NCBI RefSeq assembly: GCF_001458595.1
Contig: NZ_LN890327.1
Location: 547,293-611,292, forward strand
Reading direction: 5' to 3'
Source of the DNA: Clostridium neonatale
Lineage (GTDB): Bacteria; Bacillota; Clostridia; Clostridiales; Clostridiaceae
Length of the DNA stretch: 64,000 nt
This document shows, in pieces, positions 1 through 9,156 of the stretch. How positions within the stretch are numbered: position 1 is the first letter of the stretch; each line of letters begins with the position of its first letter. The notes under the pieces were generated by a model. It made no database searches. It had not been told where the DNA came from and saw only the letters and a program-made list of their open reading frames with translations. Made by a program: the position numbers and the translations under genes.

Positions 1-1
1 T

Positions 2-1324
2 GAAAAAAATTATAAATTAATAATTGTAATTCCAGAGAAATTTTCAATAGAAAAGCAAATTTTAATGAGGGCTCTTGGCGCAGAGCTAATTATTACACCT
101 TTAGAAGAAGGGATAGAAGGCGCAGTTAAAAAAGCTGATGAATTATTAAAAGAAATACCAAATTCTTTTATGGCAAAGCAATTTGATAATCCGGCAAATG
201 TGGCTGCACATAGAAAAACAGGAAAAGAAATATATGATGCTCTTGATGGAAATGTTGATGTACTTGTAGCAGGTGCAGGTTCTGGAGGTACTATTACTGG
301 AATAGCTCAATATTTAAAAGAGAAAAATCCAAGCGTAAAAATTATTCTTGCAGATCCAGTTGGCTCAATTCTTGGAGGTGGAGAAGAAGGCACATATAAG
401 GTAGAAGGAATAGGAAATCATTTTATTCCAAGTATCTTTGATAGAAGTCTTATAGATGAAGTAGAAAAAATTCGTGATGAAGAATCAATGTATTTTGTAC
501 GATTATTATCTAAAAAAGAAGGGGTATTTGCTGGGTCATCATCAGGAGCAGCAGTGGCAGCAGCACTAAAACAGGCGTATAAGGCAAAAAGTAAAACTAA
601 TATAGTAGTAATACTTCCAGATCGAAGTGATAGATATTTCAGTCAAAATTTGTATGATTTTAATGTGCAGCTTTCCGATTTTAGATTTAATGCTTTGTTT
701 GATGATTTTGCAGAGAATTATGATGAAACTATTTCTATGGAAGATGGAGAATATAAAGAGTTATTTAAAAATTATAATGAGATATTGAATGAAACTGTAA
801 AACACATATCAAAATTTGAAAATGCAAAAGTTATTGATATCGGTTCAGGAACTGGAAATTTAACAAATATTGCTTCTAAAATTGGATATGATATAGTTGG
901 AATAGAGCCAAATTTAAAAACAAGAAATATTGCAACTGCAAAATATCCGGAAATAAAATTTTTATCAGGAACATTTTTATCACTACCAATAGATGATAGT
1001 AGTTTAGATGCAATAATAAGCAGTTATGCATTTCATAATTTGACTGATGAAGAAAAGAAAGAGGCAATTGCAGAATTTAAAAAGAAACTTAAAGATAATG
1101 GGACTGTTGTGATTGCAGATACCATTTATGAAAATGATGAAGCTAAGAAGAACTTTATAAGAGAAGTAGAAGAGTCTGGGGAGATTACTTTAGCACATAC
1201 ATTGAAAAATGAATTTTCTTCAACAGAGACATTATTAACAGAACTATTTGAAAATGAAGGTTTTAAAGTAACTTATCAGCAAATGAATAAATTTGTATGG
1301 ATTTTAACTGCAAAACTTGATTAA
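2..1324 (+). CDS. Cysteine synthase / cystathionine beta-synthase fused to SAM-dependent methyltransferase (5' end outside window)
   Basis: The reading frame is open from base 2 and already encodes typical family sequence (YKLIIVIPEKFSIEKQILM) before the first internal ATG at 65, so the start lies upstream. The first ~200 visible residues are a fold-type II PLP enzyme of the O-acetylserine sulfhydrylase / MccA family: QFDNPANVAAHRKTGKEI, the cofactor-phosphate loop GAGSGGTITG and the GSSSGAA segment are visible. The last ~200 residues are a class I methyltransferase (VIDIGSGTGNLT, then SYAFHNL) resembling YrrT of Bacillus and UbiG of clostridial mcc operons. In those operons mccA and the methyltransferase are separate genes; here they form one frame with the join near ILPDRSDRYFSQNLYDF. 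Inferred role: recycling homocysteine from SAM to cysteine. Both halves look intact except for the missing N-terminus, which would hold the PLP lysine. Fusion could be genuine or follow a deletion. Confidence 0.85.
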   Translation, partial: EKNYKLIIVIPEKFSIEKQILMRALGAELIITPLEEGIEGAVKKADELLKEIPNSFMAKQFDNPANVAAHRKTGKEIYDALDGNVDVLVAGAGSGGTITGIAQYLKEKNPSVKIILADPVGSILGGGEEGTYKVEGIGNHFIPSIFDRSLIDEVEKIRDEESMYFVRLLSKKEGVFAGSSSGAAVAAALKQAYKAKSKTNIVVILPDRSDRYFSQNLYDFNVQLSDFRFNALFDDFAENYDETISMEDGEYKELFKNYNEILNETVKHISKFENAKVIDIGSGTGNLTNIASKIGYDIVGIEPNLKTRNIATAKYPEIKFLSGTFLSLPIDDSSLDAIISSYAFHNLTDEEKKEAIAEFKKKLKDNGTVVIADTIYENDEAKKNFIREVEESGEITLAHTLKNEFSSTETLLTELFENEGFKVTYQQMNKFVWILTAKLD

Positions 1325-1360
1325 TAAATTTAATTGTTATAAGTTGACTAGAAAACTGGA

Positions 1361-1393
1361 GACTTACGCATAATTTTTGCGTAAGTCTTTTTT
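1361..1393 (+). terminator. Intrinsic terminator after the cysteine synthase-methyltransferase fusion
   Basis: A perfect 10-bp stem, GACTTACGCA / TGCGTAAGTC, with a short T/A loop, is followed by a run of six T. Confidence 0.9.
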
Positions 1394-1599
1394 GCAATAT
1401 AAAAAAGTATTTGTTTATAAAAGAAGAGCAGAAAATAGTTACACAAATATTTAAAAGAAAATAAAATGCCCAGAATTTAAGTGAGAGCCCAAATTTTATA
1501 TTTGGCTGATCGAACTTACTCCTATGAACGGATGTGAATAGTGAGTTTCGTTTAAAAAAAATTATTTGCATAAATATCTTAATAAAGATAAAATGTCCA

Positions 1600-1688
1600 G
1601 AATATAAGAATATAAGAATATAAGAATATAAGAATATAAGAATATAAGAATATAAGAATATAAGAATATAAGAATATAAGAATTTAAG
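1600..1688. repeat. Octamer tandem array (AATATAAG x10)
   Basis: Ten exact copies of the 8-bp unit AATATAAG run from 1601 to 1680, followed by one variant copy (AATTTAAG) and then AATTTGCTTATTTTATGCGGG. A degenerate array of the same octamer ending in a similar GCTTATTT..GCGGG block lies at 62696-62782, and a short related piece at 42119-42160. Two direct copies of a block like AAATGYCCAGAATWTAAG sit at about 1466 and 1591. The array has no spacers of its own and is not CRISPR. Confidence 0.9.
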
Positions 1689-1739
1689 AATTTGCTTATT
1701 TTATGCGGGGTAGAAGGAATTATTTAAGGAAACATCTTC

Positions 1740-1880
1740 ATCACTAGATAAAGATGGGCTATACTGCTAGGCTCGTACCTCACCAAGCATTATATGCCAA
1801 GGAAACACCTACTCATATACATTCGTAGGTGTAAGCGATTCACACCAAATCACAGATTCGGGTTCTCTGCTTAAGAATGT
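1740..1880. other. Structured non-coding relic with higher GC than surroundings
   Basis: The segment has no open frame but contains several stems, the clearest being ACACCTAC (1805-1812) with GTAGGTGT (1825-1832), followed by GCGATTCACACC and a GGTTCTCTGCT tail. Local GC is visibly above the flanks. It could be the end of a lost mobile element or a structured RNA; no family was recognised. Confidence 0.4.
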
Positions 1881-1981
1881 GCACTTATAAAAAGAGCAGC
1901 TATGCTGCAATAAGGAACTTTTCTTATTTTATGGGCTTTTGAGGGATATGTAAAATTTTAATTATGGAAGGAGTGTTAAAA

Positions 1982-2548
1982 ATGAGTGCAATAAATTTAC
2001 CTAAATATTATGAAAATGAAGCTGGGATTATAAAAAGAGCAGGAGATTTTATTAAAGAGTTCGGAAAGAATGTGTTAATAGTTGGAGGAGAGACCGCATT
2101 AAAAATAGTGAGAATAGATTTATACAGAAGTTTAGAAGAAAATTCAATTAAATATGAAGTTAAGAAATTTAATGGATATCCAACTCAAAAATATATTTTA
2201 GATTTATGTAATTTAGTTGAAGACTTAGGTGTAAAAAGAGTAAGATATGCAGATACGGTTGGGATATTATCTATATCAAAAACAAAACAAGTTATTAGTG
2301 AATTAAGAAAAAATTCTAATGTTGATATAGAGATACATTCACACAATGATTTTGGAATGGCATTAGCAATTGCAATAGAATCAGTAAAAAATGGTGTGAG
2401 ATATGTTGATTGTACTTTAGATGGAATAGGAGAAAGAAGTGGAAATTGCAATTTACAAGAATTTTCAAGAATTAGGTTTGAGTTTCCTGAAGAAGTGAAA
2501 ATAGATAAAATGAATTTAATCAAAAGTGATCTTAAAAATATAATTTGA
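1982..2548 (+). pseudogene. Chimeric relic: glycerol-dehydrogenase-like N-terminus joined to NifV/homocitrate-synthase-like C-terminus
   Basis: The ATG at 1982 follows GGAAGGAG with 8-nt spacing; an upstream ATG at 1964 lies before the RBS. Residues ~1-75 (SAINLPKYYENEAGIIKRAG, VLIVGGETALK, NGYPT) match the start of iron-containing glycerol-dehydrogenase-type alcohol dehydrogenases. From about residue 78 the sequence becomes an HMG-lyase-like/homocitrate synthase barrel: RVRYADTVGIL, IHSHNDFGMA (metal-binding HxH) and DGIGERSGNCNLQEF. Neither family contains the other, and each part is incomplete, since the dehydrogenase has lost its metal site and the synthase lacks the N-terminal catalytic half. 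The likely origin is a deletion that joined two genes in frame. It is still preceded by a good RBS and could be translated, but no activity is expected. Confidence 0.75.
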
Positions 2549-2896
2549 AAATTAGGTGAGAAGTAAGGGTGATGATTATAGATTAGTTTTTTCTGATTTA
2601 TTATTATCGCTTTTTTATATATTTTAAGTAGTATAGGAATAATGATAACTTTTTTTATAGAAAGTATACATAATGGCTATAATTTATAATGAAGATGACA
2701 TACTAAATTAATAAATCATAATAAATTATTATTTATTATAGACATAATAATATTATTTATAGCAGAGAGAATAGTAATGGAGATATATTCAGTAAGATGT
2801 TATTGTGGTAGTATATAGATATAAAAGAATATTTATAATGTTTAAGAAATTTAAATTATAAATAGTAAAATAATGCCTTTTAAAGGAGGAATCATT
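2549..2896. other. Intergenic stretch upstream of rnr
   Basis: About 350 bp of very A+T-rich DNA. No conserved gene, tRNA or riboswitch was seen. It presumably holds the rnr promoter, which could not be placed with confidence. Confidence 0.5.
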
Positions 2897-5095
2897 ATGG
2901 GAATTAAACAAACACTAGTAAGCTTTATGAAAGAAACAGCTTATAGTCCTATGGATTTAGAGGAATTATGCGCTGTATTTGATATACAACCGAATGAATA
3001 TAAAGCATTTAAAAAGACATTAAGAACTATGGAAGCAGAGGGATTAATAGTAAAAACCAAAAGAGATAGATATAAAGTTGCAGGAAAAGAAGAGATAAAT
3101 AATTATGATGGTCTTGTTATTGGAACTTTAGAAGTACATCAAAGAGGGTTTGGTTTTCTTATTCCAGATGAAGAAGGACAGAAAGATGTATTTATACCAA
3201 GCAATGCTATGAGAGATGCTATGAATGGTGATAAAGTAGCAGTAAAAGTAACAAGAGAAGATACAGATACTAAAAAAAGAGAAGGTCAGATTGTAGATGT
3301 ATTAGAGAGAAATGTAACCAAAGTTATTGGCGTATATGAAGATTCAAGAAACTTTGGATTTGTAATATCAGAAGATACTAGAATTTCAAGAGACATATAT
3401 ATACCAAAGAGAGATAGAAATGGTGCGCAAGATGGTGATGTAGTTGTTGTAAAAATAACAAAATATCCAGCTGAAAGAAGAAAGCCAGAAGGTGTCGTAA
3501 CAGAAATTCTAGGTAAAAAAGGTGACAAAGGAATTGATATTTTAACAATAATCAAGAAAAATGGACTTCCAGAGGAGTTCCCAGATAAAGTTTTAAAGTA
3601 TGCTGATGGTATTTCCGAGGAAATAGATCCAAAAGAGCTTAAGGGAAGACGAGATTTAAGAGAGTTAAGAATGGTAACTATAGATGGTGAAGATGCAAAA
3701 GATTTAGATGATGCAGTATCTATAGAAAAACTTGAAAATGGTAATTACAGACTTGGTGTTCATATAGCTGATGTTACTAATTATGTAAAAGAAAATAATC
3801 CATTAGATAGAGAAGCGTTAAAAAGAGCTACCTCTGTTTATTTAATAGATAGAGTTATTCCAATGCTGCCTAGAAAGTTATCAAATGGAATTTGTTCATT
3901 AAATCCAAAGGTTGATAGACTTACACTTACATGCTTTATGGAAATAAACTCAAAAGGTAAGGTTGTAGATCATGAGATTGTTGAATCTGTAATTAAGACA
4001 AATGAAAGAATGACATATACAGATGTAACTAAAATGTTAAGAGATCATGATGAAGAATTGATAAAGAGATATGATTATTTATATGATGACTTTAAACTTA
4101 TGGAAGAACTTTGCACTATCTTAAGAACAAAAAGAGAAAAAAGAGGAGCTATTGACTTTGAAATAGCAGAAGCTAAGATTGTTTTAAATGAGCTTGGAAA
4201 GCCAATAGAAATAAAGCCTTACGAAAGGGCAATTGCAAATAGAATGATAGAAGAATTTATGCTTGCAGCTAATGAAACTGTAGCTGAGCATATGTTTTGG
4301 ACACATATGCCTTTTGTATATAGAATTCATGAAAATCCAGATGAAGAGAAATTGGCTAAATTTAAAGAATTTATTTATAATTTAGGCTATACAATTCAGT
4401 GGAAAGAGGATATTCATCCAAAGATGTTCCAAGAAATATTAGAGAAAGTAAAGGGTAAAAATGAGGAAACCGTAGTAAGTACATTATTATTACGTTCAAT
4501 GATGCAGGCTAGATATGCACCTGAATGTACAGGACATTTTGGCTTGGCTGCTAAATATTATTGTCATTTTACTTCTCCAATAAGAAGATATCCTGATTTA
4601 CAAATTCATAGAATCATAAAAGAGCATCTTCATGGTGAAATTGATGAAAAGAGAGTAAATAAACTTAAAAATATTGTAGGTCAGGCATCAAAACAATCAT
4701 CAGAAATGGAAAGAAAAGCACAAGATGCAGAAAGAGAAGTTGATGATTTAAAGAAGGCTGAGTATATGCAAGATCGAATTGGTGAAGAATTTGAAGGAGT
4801 TATATCTTCGGTTACATCATTTGGTGTATTTGTTGAACTTCCAAATACAATAGAAGGATTAGTTCATATTACAGATTTAGACGACGATTATTACGTTTAT
4901 AATGAGAGTCAATTATCTTTAATTGGTGAAAGAACTAGAAAAATATATAAGCTTGGTGATAAGGTAAAAGTTCAATGTGATCATGTAGATATAGATAATA
5001 GAGAAATTTTCTTTAAGATTACCCAAGAAGAAGGTAAAACTTTAGATGATGAAGAAAATGAAATAATGCATGAGCAAGAAAACATAGAAGAATAA
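2897..5095 (+). CDS. rnr: Ribonuclease R
   Basis: This is a 3'-5' processive exoribonuclease of the RNB family that degrades structured RNA and takes part in tmRNA-linked decay and RNA quality control. The start at 2897 follows AAAGGAGGA (2882-2890); an in-frame ATG at 2873 precedes the RBS and is not used. The 732-residue product has an N-terminal helix-turn-helix-like and cold-shock region (GFGFLIPDEEGQKDVFIP), the RNB catalytic signature DGEDAKDLDDAVSI near residues 263-276 with its metal-binding aspartates, and a C-terminal S1 domain (EEFEGVISSVTSFGVFVEL, from ~628). The order rnr-smpB downstream is the classic Firmicutes arrangement; secG, often upstream, is absent here. A hairpin at 5114-5156 (TATGCCAGC / GCTGGCATA) without a clear T-run lies between rnr and smpB. 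Confidence 0.97.
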   Translation: MGIKQTLVSFMKETAYSPMDLEELCAVFDIQPNEYKAFKKTLRTMEAEGLIVKTKRDRYKVAGKEEINNYDGLVIGTLEVHQRGFGFLIPDEEGQKDVFIPSNAMRDAMNGDKVAVKVTREDTDTKKREGQIVDVLERNVTKVIGVYEDSRNFGFVISEDTRISRDIYIPKRDRNGAQDGDVVVVKITKYPAERRKPEGVVTEILGKKGDKGIDILTIIKKNGLPEEFPDKVLKYADGISEEIDPKELKGRRDLRELRMVTIDGEDAKDLDDAVSIEKLENGNYRLGVHIADVTNYVKENNPLDREALKRATSVYLIDRVIPMLPRKLSNGICSLNPKVDRLTLTCFMEINSKGKVVDHEIVESVIKTNERMTYTDVTKMLRDHDEELIKRYDYLYDDFKLMEELCTILRTKREKRGAIDFEIAEAKIVLNELGKPIEIKPYERAIANRMIEEFMLAANETVAEHMFWTHMPFVYRIHENPDEEKLAKFKEFIYNLGYTIQWKEDIHPKMFQEILEKVKGKNEETVVSTLLLRSMMQARYAPECTGHFGLAAKYYCHFTSPIRRYPDLQIHRIIKEHLHGEIDEKRVNKLKNIVGQASKQSSEMERKAQDAEREVDDLKKAEYMQDRIGEEFEGVISSVTSFGVFVELPNTIEGLVHITDLDDDYYVYNESQLSLIGERTRKIYKLGDKVKVQCDHVDIDNREIFFKITQEEGKTLDDEENEIMHEQENIEE

Positions 5096-5302
5096 ATAAT
5101 ATAAATACCTTAATATGCCAGCCACTTCAATATAATAAATAATGGATGCTGGCATAATTAAATGTTATAAGAAGATTTGACAATAGAAAAATAATCGAAT
5201 ATTTAATAGACATTATAGCTATAAAGATTTAATTGATTAAAATTTCTAGCTATAATATAATTTTATTTAGGGAAATTTTAACCGAAGTAGAAGGTGATAA
5301 AA

Positions 5303-5770
5303 ATGGTAAGAAAGAAAAATTCAAATACATTAGCTGAAAATAGAAAAGCAAGACATGATTATTTTGTTGAAGAAACAATAGAAGCAGGATTAGAGTTAGT
5401 AGGAACAGAAGTAAAATCTATAAGAAATGGAAGAGCGAATCTCAAAGATTCCTATGCTGATATATACAATGGAGAGGTATTCATAAAAAATATGCACGTA
5501 TCTCCATATGAACAAGGAAATATATTTAATGTTGATCCACTTAGAGAAAGAAAATTATTACTTCATAAACAAGAAATTAGAAGACTTGATGAGCTTGTAT
5601 CTAGGGATGGATATACATTAATTGCATTATCATTATATTTGAAACAAGGAAGAGTTAAAGTTGCACTAGGTATATGTAAAGGTAAGAAAAATTACGATAA
5701 AAGGGATGCTATGCTGGAAAAGGCTCATAAGAGAGATATTGACAGAGCTATTAAAGAAAAGTATAGATAA
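5303..5770 (+). CDS. smpB: SsrA-binding protein SmpB
   Basis: This small basic protein binds tmRNA and delivers it to stalled ribosomes for trans-translation. The ATG at 5303 lies 6 nt after AAGGTG; a GTG at 5294 overlaps that RBS and is unlikely. The 155 residues carry the family hallmarks [37 protein letters not shown] and [12 protein letters not shown], and the basic C-terminal tail [20 protein letters not shown] that inserts into the mRNA channel. It lies behind rnr and is followed by its own terminator. The RNA partner ssrA is not adjacent but is in the same window at 52752. Confidence 0.98.
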   Translation: MVRKKNSNTLAENRKARHDYFVEETIEAGLELVGTEVKSIRNGRANLKDSYADIYNGEVFIKNMHVSPYEQGNIFNVDPLRERKLLLHKQEIRRLDELVSRDGYTLIALSLYLKQGRVKVALGICKGKKNYDKRDAMLEKAHKRDIDRAIKEKYR

Positions 5771-5786
5771 TAAATTATAATTATGT

Positions 5787-5829
5787 AAATGAATATAGGC
5801 TTTTTAGAAGCATTTATATTCATTTTTAT
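5787..5829 (+). terminator. Terminator after smpB
   Basis: AAATGAATATA (5787-5797) pairs with TATATTCATTT (5815-5825) and is followed by a T-rich run. Confidence 0.8.
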
Positions 5830-6009
5830 TTAGTAAACAATTACTTAAAAATTAAAAGTTTTGCAAATTGAATTATTAATTTAATAAATATATTGTAGAA
5901 ATTTATGAGAGTAGTCAATAAATAGCGATATATTGTGATAAATGGATAATTTAAAACTATATATATTGAAAAAGTTTTAAAAGGTGATAAGTAATATTTC
6001 AGGTGTTGT

Positions 6010-6038
6010 TTGACAGATGAAAAAAATATATCTATAAT
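6010..6038 (+). promoter_or_regulatory. Consensus sigma-A promoter of the met operon
   Basis: TTGACA (6010-6015) and TATAAT (6033-6038) are separated by exactly 17 bp. The predicted start near 6045 lies just before the SAM riboswitch. Confidence 0.85.
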
Positions 6039-6066
6039 AACAGACAGAAGCTAAATTAAATATATA

Positions 6067-6190
6067 GTCTTATCAAGAGTGGCGGAGGGACTGGCCCGAT
6101 GAAGCCCAGCAACCGATAGATTGGCTCATTTTCCAATTATATACGGTGCTAATTCCTGCAGTTTTTATATTTAAAACTGGTAGATGAGAG
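6067..6190 (+). promoter_or_regulatory. SAM-I (S-box) riboswitch
   Basis: The conserved S-box core is present: CTTATCAAGAGTGGCGGAGG, then GGCCCGATGAAGCCCAGCAA, then CGGTGCTAATTCC, closed by GATGAGAGAG pairing back to the 5' TCTTATC. S-box RNAs bind S-adenosylmethionine and terminate transcription when methionine is plentiful. It is followed by a strong terminator and then metNIQ, as expected for a methionine importer. Confidence 0.97.
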
Positions 6191-6212
6191 AGTAAATTAA
6201 TGAGTGTTTTAT

Positions 6213-6247
6213 GCGCTAGAGGTTTATTCTCTAGCGCTTTTGTTTTT
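6213..6247 (+). terminator. Riboswitch expression-platform terminator
   Basis: A perfect 9-bp stem GCGCTAGAG / CTCTAGCGC is followed by a long T-rich tract. It is the SAM-dependent terminator of the S-box leader. Confidence 0.95.
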
Positions 6248-6288
6248 ATCGCGATAATTCAAAAACAGCTTCAAGGAGGAAAAGTGCT

Positions 6289-7254
6289 TTGATAGAAATA
6301 AAAAATGTTGTTAAAAGTTTTGGGGAAACTAAAGTCTTAAAAGATATTTCAATAAGCATAAAGCAGGGGGAAATTTACGGAATAATTGGGCATAGTGGTG
6401 CAGGTAAATCAACACTATTAAGATGTATAAATGGTCTTGAAGGATATAATGAAGGAACAGTAAATGTAATGGGACAAGAAGTTTCTACATTAAGCAGCTA
6501 TGAACTTAGAAAATTTAGAAAAGATTTAGGAATGATTTTTCAAAACTTTAATCTAATGCAAAGAAAGAACGTTTTTGATAATGTAGCTCTTCCTCTTGAA
6601 GTTTGGGGATACAGTAAGGAAGAAATAAAGACTAGAGTTTTAGAGCTTCTTAAATTAGTTGGACTAGAAGAAAAAGTTAAAAATAAACCATCAGAATTAA
6701 GTGGTGGACAAAAACAAAGAGTAGCAATAGCAAGAGCACTAGCACTAGAACCTAAGGTATTACTTTGTGATGAAGCAACATCAGCTTTAGATCCAAAAAC
6801 AACAAAAGATATTTTGGCATTACTTTTGAAAATAAATAAAGAACTTGGAATAACCATAGTAGTGGTTACACACCAAATGGAAGTAATAAAAGAAATATGT
6901 GAAAAAGTAGCTTTAATAGATGGTGGCGAAATTAGAGCAGAAGGTAAAGTTGAGGATGTATTTTTACAACCAGGAAAATCACTTAAAAAATTCTTAGGTG
7001 AAGAAGATGATGAGGTATTACCTGAAGATGGAGTAAATATTAAAATATTTTTCCCAAGTGATTCTTCAGAAAATGCCCTTATAACTAGGATGGCTAGAGA
7101 ATTAAATATAGATTTTTCAATAGTTTGGGGCAAACTTGAAAAATTCAGACAAAATGTATTAGGTGGGCTTGTAATAAATATAAAAGAAGAAGACAAGGAT
7201 GCTGTTATTAAGTATCTTGAAGGTAAAGAAATCTTATTGGAGGTGCTTAATTAA
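6289..7254 (+). CDS. metN: Methionine ABC importer, ATP-binding subunit
   Basis: This is the ATPase of the D/L-methionine ABC importer. The start is TTG at 6289, 8 nt after AAGGAGGA; no ATG is available. The 321-residue protein has Walker A GHSGAGKST (from residue 34), signature LSGGQKQR (~137), Walker B VLLCDEATSALD and a C-terminal ACT-like NIL domain (~248-321) that in homologues binds methionine and inhibits transport. It lies behind an S-box riboswitch and overlaps metI by one base (TAATG), so the two are translationally coupled. Confidence 0.97.
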   Translation: MIEIKNVVKSFGETKVLKDISISIKQGEIYGIIGHSGAGKSTLLRCINGLEGYNEGTVNVMGQEVSTLSSYELRKFRKDLGMIFQNFNLMQRKNVFDNVALPLEVWGYSKEEIKTRVLELLKLVGLEEKVKNKPSELSGGQKQRVAIARALALEPKVLLCDEATSALDPKTTKDILALLLKINKELGITIVVVTHQMEVIKEICEKVALIDGGEIRAEGKVEDVFLQPGKSLKKFLGEEDDEVLPEDGVNIKIFFPSDSSENALITRMARELNIDFSIVWGKLEKFRQNVLGGLVINIKEEDKDAVIKYLEGKEILLEVLN

Positions 7255-7892
7255 TGGGTGAGATAGTATTAGATGCATTAAAAGAAACACTAATCATGGT
7301 TTTTACATCAACAATTTTTGCAGTAATATTAGGATTTATACCAGCAATTCTTCTAACAGTCACAGCAAATGATGGATTAAAACCTAATAAAATAATATAT
7401 AATATTTTAGATTTTATAGTAAATACATTAAGGAGTTTTCCGTTTGTTATATTAATGGTAATAATAGTACCACTAACAAGATTTATTGTAGGTAAATCAA
7501 TTGGTACAACAGCAGCGATAGTTCCACTTACAATAGCAGCAGCACCTTTTGTTGCAAGAGTTATTGAATCTTCATTAAGAGAAGTGGATAAAGGCGTTAT
7601 TGAGGCTGCTAAAGCATTTGGAGCTTCAAATTTCCAAATAATATTTAAAGTTATGCTAAAAGAGGCTATACCATCAATAATGTCAGGAATAACATTAACA
7701 ATAATAAGCATAGTTGGTTATTCAGCTATGGCAGGGGCTATTGGTGGAGGAGGACTTGGTGATGTAGCAATAAGATATGGATACCAAAGATTCCAGACAG
7801 ATGTAATGGTAGTAACTTGTATAATACTTATTATAGTAGTTCAATTACTACAATTTTTAGGAAACTATTTCTACAATAAATTATCAAAATAA
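7254..7892 (+). CDS. metI: Methionine ABC importer, permease subunit
   Basis: This is the integral membrane permease of MetNIQ. The 212 residues form about five hydrophobic segments and contain the EAA-type cytoplasmic loop EAAKAFGASNFQIIFKVMLKEA that contacts MetN, then the typical MetI sequence GYSAMAGAIGGGGLGDVAIRYG. The ATG overlaps the metN stop codon. About 96 bp separate it from metQ, and that gap holds an imperfect TACAATG / CATTGTA inverted repeat. Confidence 0.97.
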   Translation: MGEIVLDALKETLIMVFTSTIFAVILGFIPAILLTVTANDGLKPNKIIYNILDFIVNTLRSFPFVILMVIIVPLTRFIVGKSIGTTAAIVPLTIAAAPFVARVIESSLREVDKGVIEAAKAFGASNFQIIFKVMLKEAIPSIMSGITLTIISIVGYSAMAGAIGGGGLGDVAIRYGYQRFQTDVMVVTCIILIIVVQLLQFLGNYFYNKLSK

Positions 7893-7988
7893 AATTAAAT
7901 TAGTACAATGTGCTTTTAACTTAAATTTTTACTTGATTTGTGAATTGTGCATTGTAAAATATGAATTGATTAAATGGGGGTATAAAAT

Positions 7989-8840
7989 ATGAAAAAAAGA
8001 ATAATTATATCATCAATATTAGCAGGAGTACTTGCATTAAGCTTAATAGGTTGTGGGGGGACAGCTTCAAATGAAGGAACAAAGAGTGATGGAGCTAAAA
8101 CAGAAGCATCAAACAGTGGAGATGATAAAGTTATAAAAATTGGTGTAACACCAGAACCACATAAAGGCATCGTAGATGCAGCAAAACCTTTACTTGAAAA
8201 AGAAGGATATACTGTAGAAATAACAGAATTTAATGATTACGTTCAACCAAATACAGCAGTATCAGAAGGAGATTTAGATGCGAACTTCTTCCAACATAAG
8301 CCTTATTTAGATGAACAAAATTCATCAAAGAACTTAGGATTAGTTTCAGTTGGAGGAGTTCACGTAGAACCAATGGGGTTATATTCTAATACTATAAAGA
8401 GCTTAGATGAATTAAAAGAGGGCGCAACAATAGCAATTCCTAATGATGCTACAAATGAAGCTAGAGCATTAAAATTATTAGCAGCTAATGGATTAATTGA
8501 AATTCCAGATGGAGAATTAATTACTCCAAAAGATATAACTAAAAATGAAAAGAAGATAGAATTCCAAGAATTAGAAGCAGCATCTGTTCCAAGAGCATTA
8601 GAAGATGTTGATGCAGCAGTTATTAATGGTAACTATGCAATACCAGCAGGGTTTAATATATCTACTGATGCAATTATTCTTGAAGGTAAAGAATCTGATT
8701 ACGTAAATATAATTGCTGTAAAAGAAGGCAATGAAAACTTACCTAAGATTCAAGCTTTAGTTAAAGCATTAAATTCAGATGAAGTTAAGAAGTATATTGA
8801 AGAAACATATCCAGATGGAGCAGTAGTTCCAGCATTCTAG
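7989..8840 (+). CDS. metQ: Methionine-binding lipoprotein
   Basis: This is the extracellular substrate-binding lipoprotein of MetNIQ. The N-terminus KKRIIISSILAGVLALSLIG followed by Cys is a lipoprotein signal with the cysteine near residue 22, then a Ser/Thr/Lys-rich linker. The NlpA/MetQ family features IGVTPEPHKGIVDAAKPLLE, DYVQPNTAVSEGDLDANFFQHKPYL and the ending AVVPAF are clear. The length (283 aa) is normal. It is the last gene of the S-box operon and is followed by a strong terminator. Confidence 0.97.
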   Translation: MKKRIIISSILAGVLALSLIGCGGTASNEGTKSDGAKTEASNSGDDKVIKIGVTPEPHKGIVDAAKPLLEKEGYTVEITEFNDYVQPNTAVSEGDLDANFFQHKPYLDEQNSSKNLGLVSVGGVHVEPMGLYSNTIKSLDELKEGATIAIPNDATNEARALKLLAANGLIEIPDGELITPKDITKNEKKIEFQELEAASVPRALEDVDAAVINGNYAIPAGFNISTDAIILEGKESDYVNIIAVKEGNENLPKIQALVKALNSDEVKKYIEETYPDGAVVPAF

Positions 8841-8850
8841 ATTATATAAA

Positions 8851-8889
8851 AACAGCTTATGTGTTAAATCTTACATAAGCTGTTTTTTA
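8851..8889 (+). terminator. Terminator of metNIQ
   Basis: AACAGCTTATGT (8851-8862) pairs with ACATAAGCTGTT and is followed by T6. Confidence 0.93.
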
Positions 8890-8921
8890 TTCTGATTCTG
8901 CAGATAAATGCAGTGTATTAA

Positions 8922-9035
8922 TATTATGGGGAAATAGAGTTTGAATCTAAAAAGGAAGCAGAAAGTTTTACTGTACCAACGTGGCTTGGAAAAGAAGTCA
9001 CAGAAGATAAAAAATATAAAATGGCTAATTATTAG
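8922..9035 (+). pseudogene. C-terminal relic of a CYTH-domain (adenylate-cyclase-like/triphosphatase) protein
   Basis: A short frame ending at the TAG at 9033-9035 reads GEIEFESKKEAESFTVPTWL then GKEVTEDKKYKMANY, which resembles the end of CYTH-domain proteins (EIEF-S-EEA...P-W-GK-VT-D-RYKN). An upstream stop at 8919-8921 and a frame change just before it (DKCSVLI in a neighbouring frame) show that the rest is gone. No start codon or RBS is present. Confidence 0.5.
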
Positions 9036-9156
9036 AAAGCAACAAGAAATATAAAATAATTAAATTAAGTTGAGATATAGAAAAAAAATTTATAAGTGAT
9101 ATAATATAAATGTAAACATATATAGATATATATGGATTTAGAATGGAGGGTTTTAC

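Noticed and set aside
1600..1688. CRISPR-like array
   Set aside because: The 8-bp units abut directly with no unique spacers, no 25-40 bp repeats and no cas genes.
5114..5156. Terminator between rnr and smpB
   Set aside because: A good TATGCCAGC / GCTGGCATA stem but no T-run follows, so termination is not supported.
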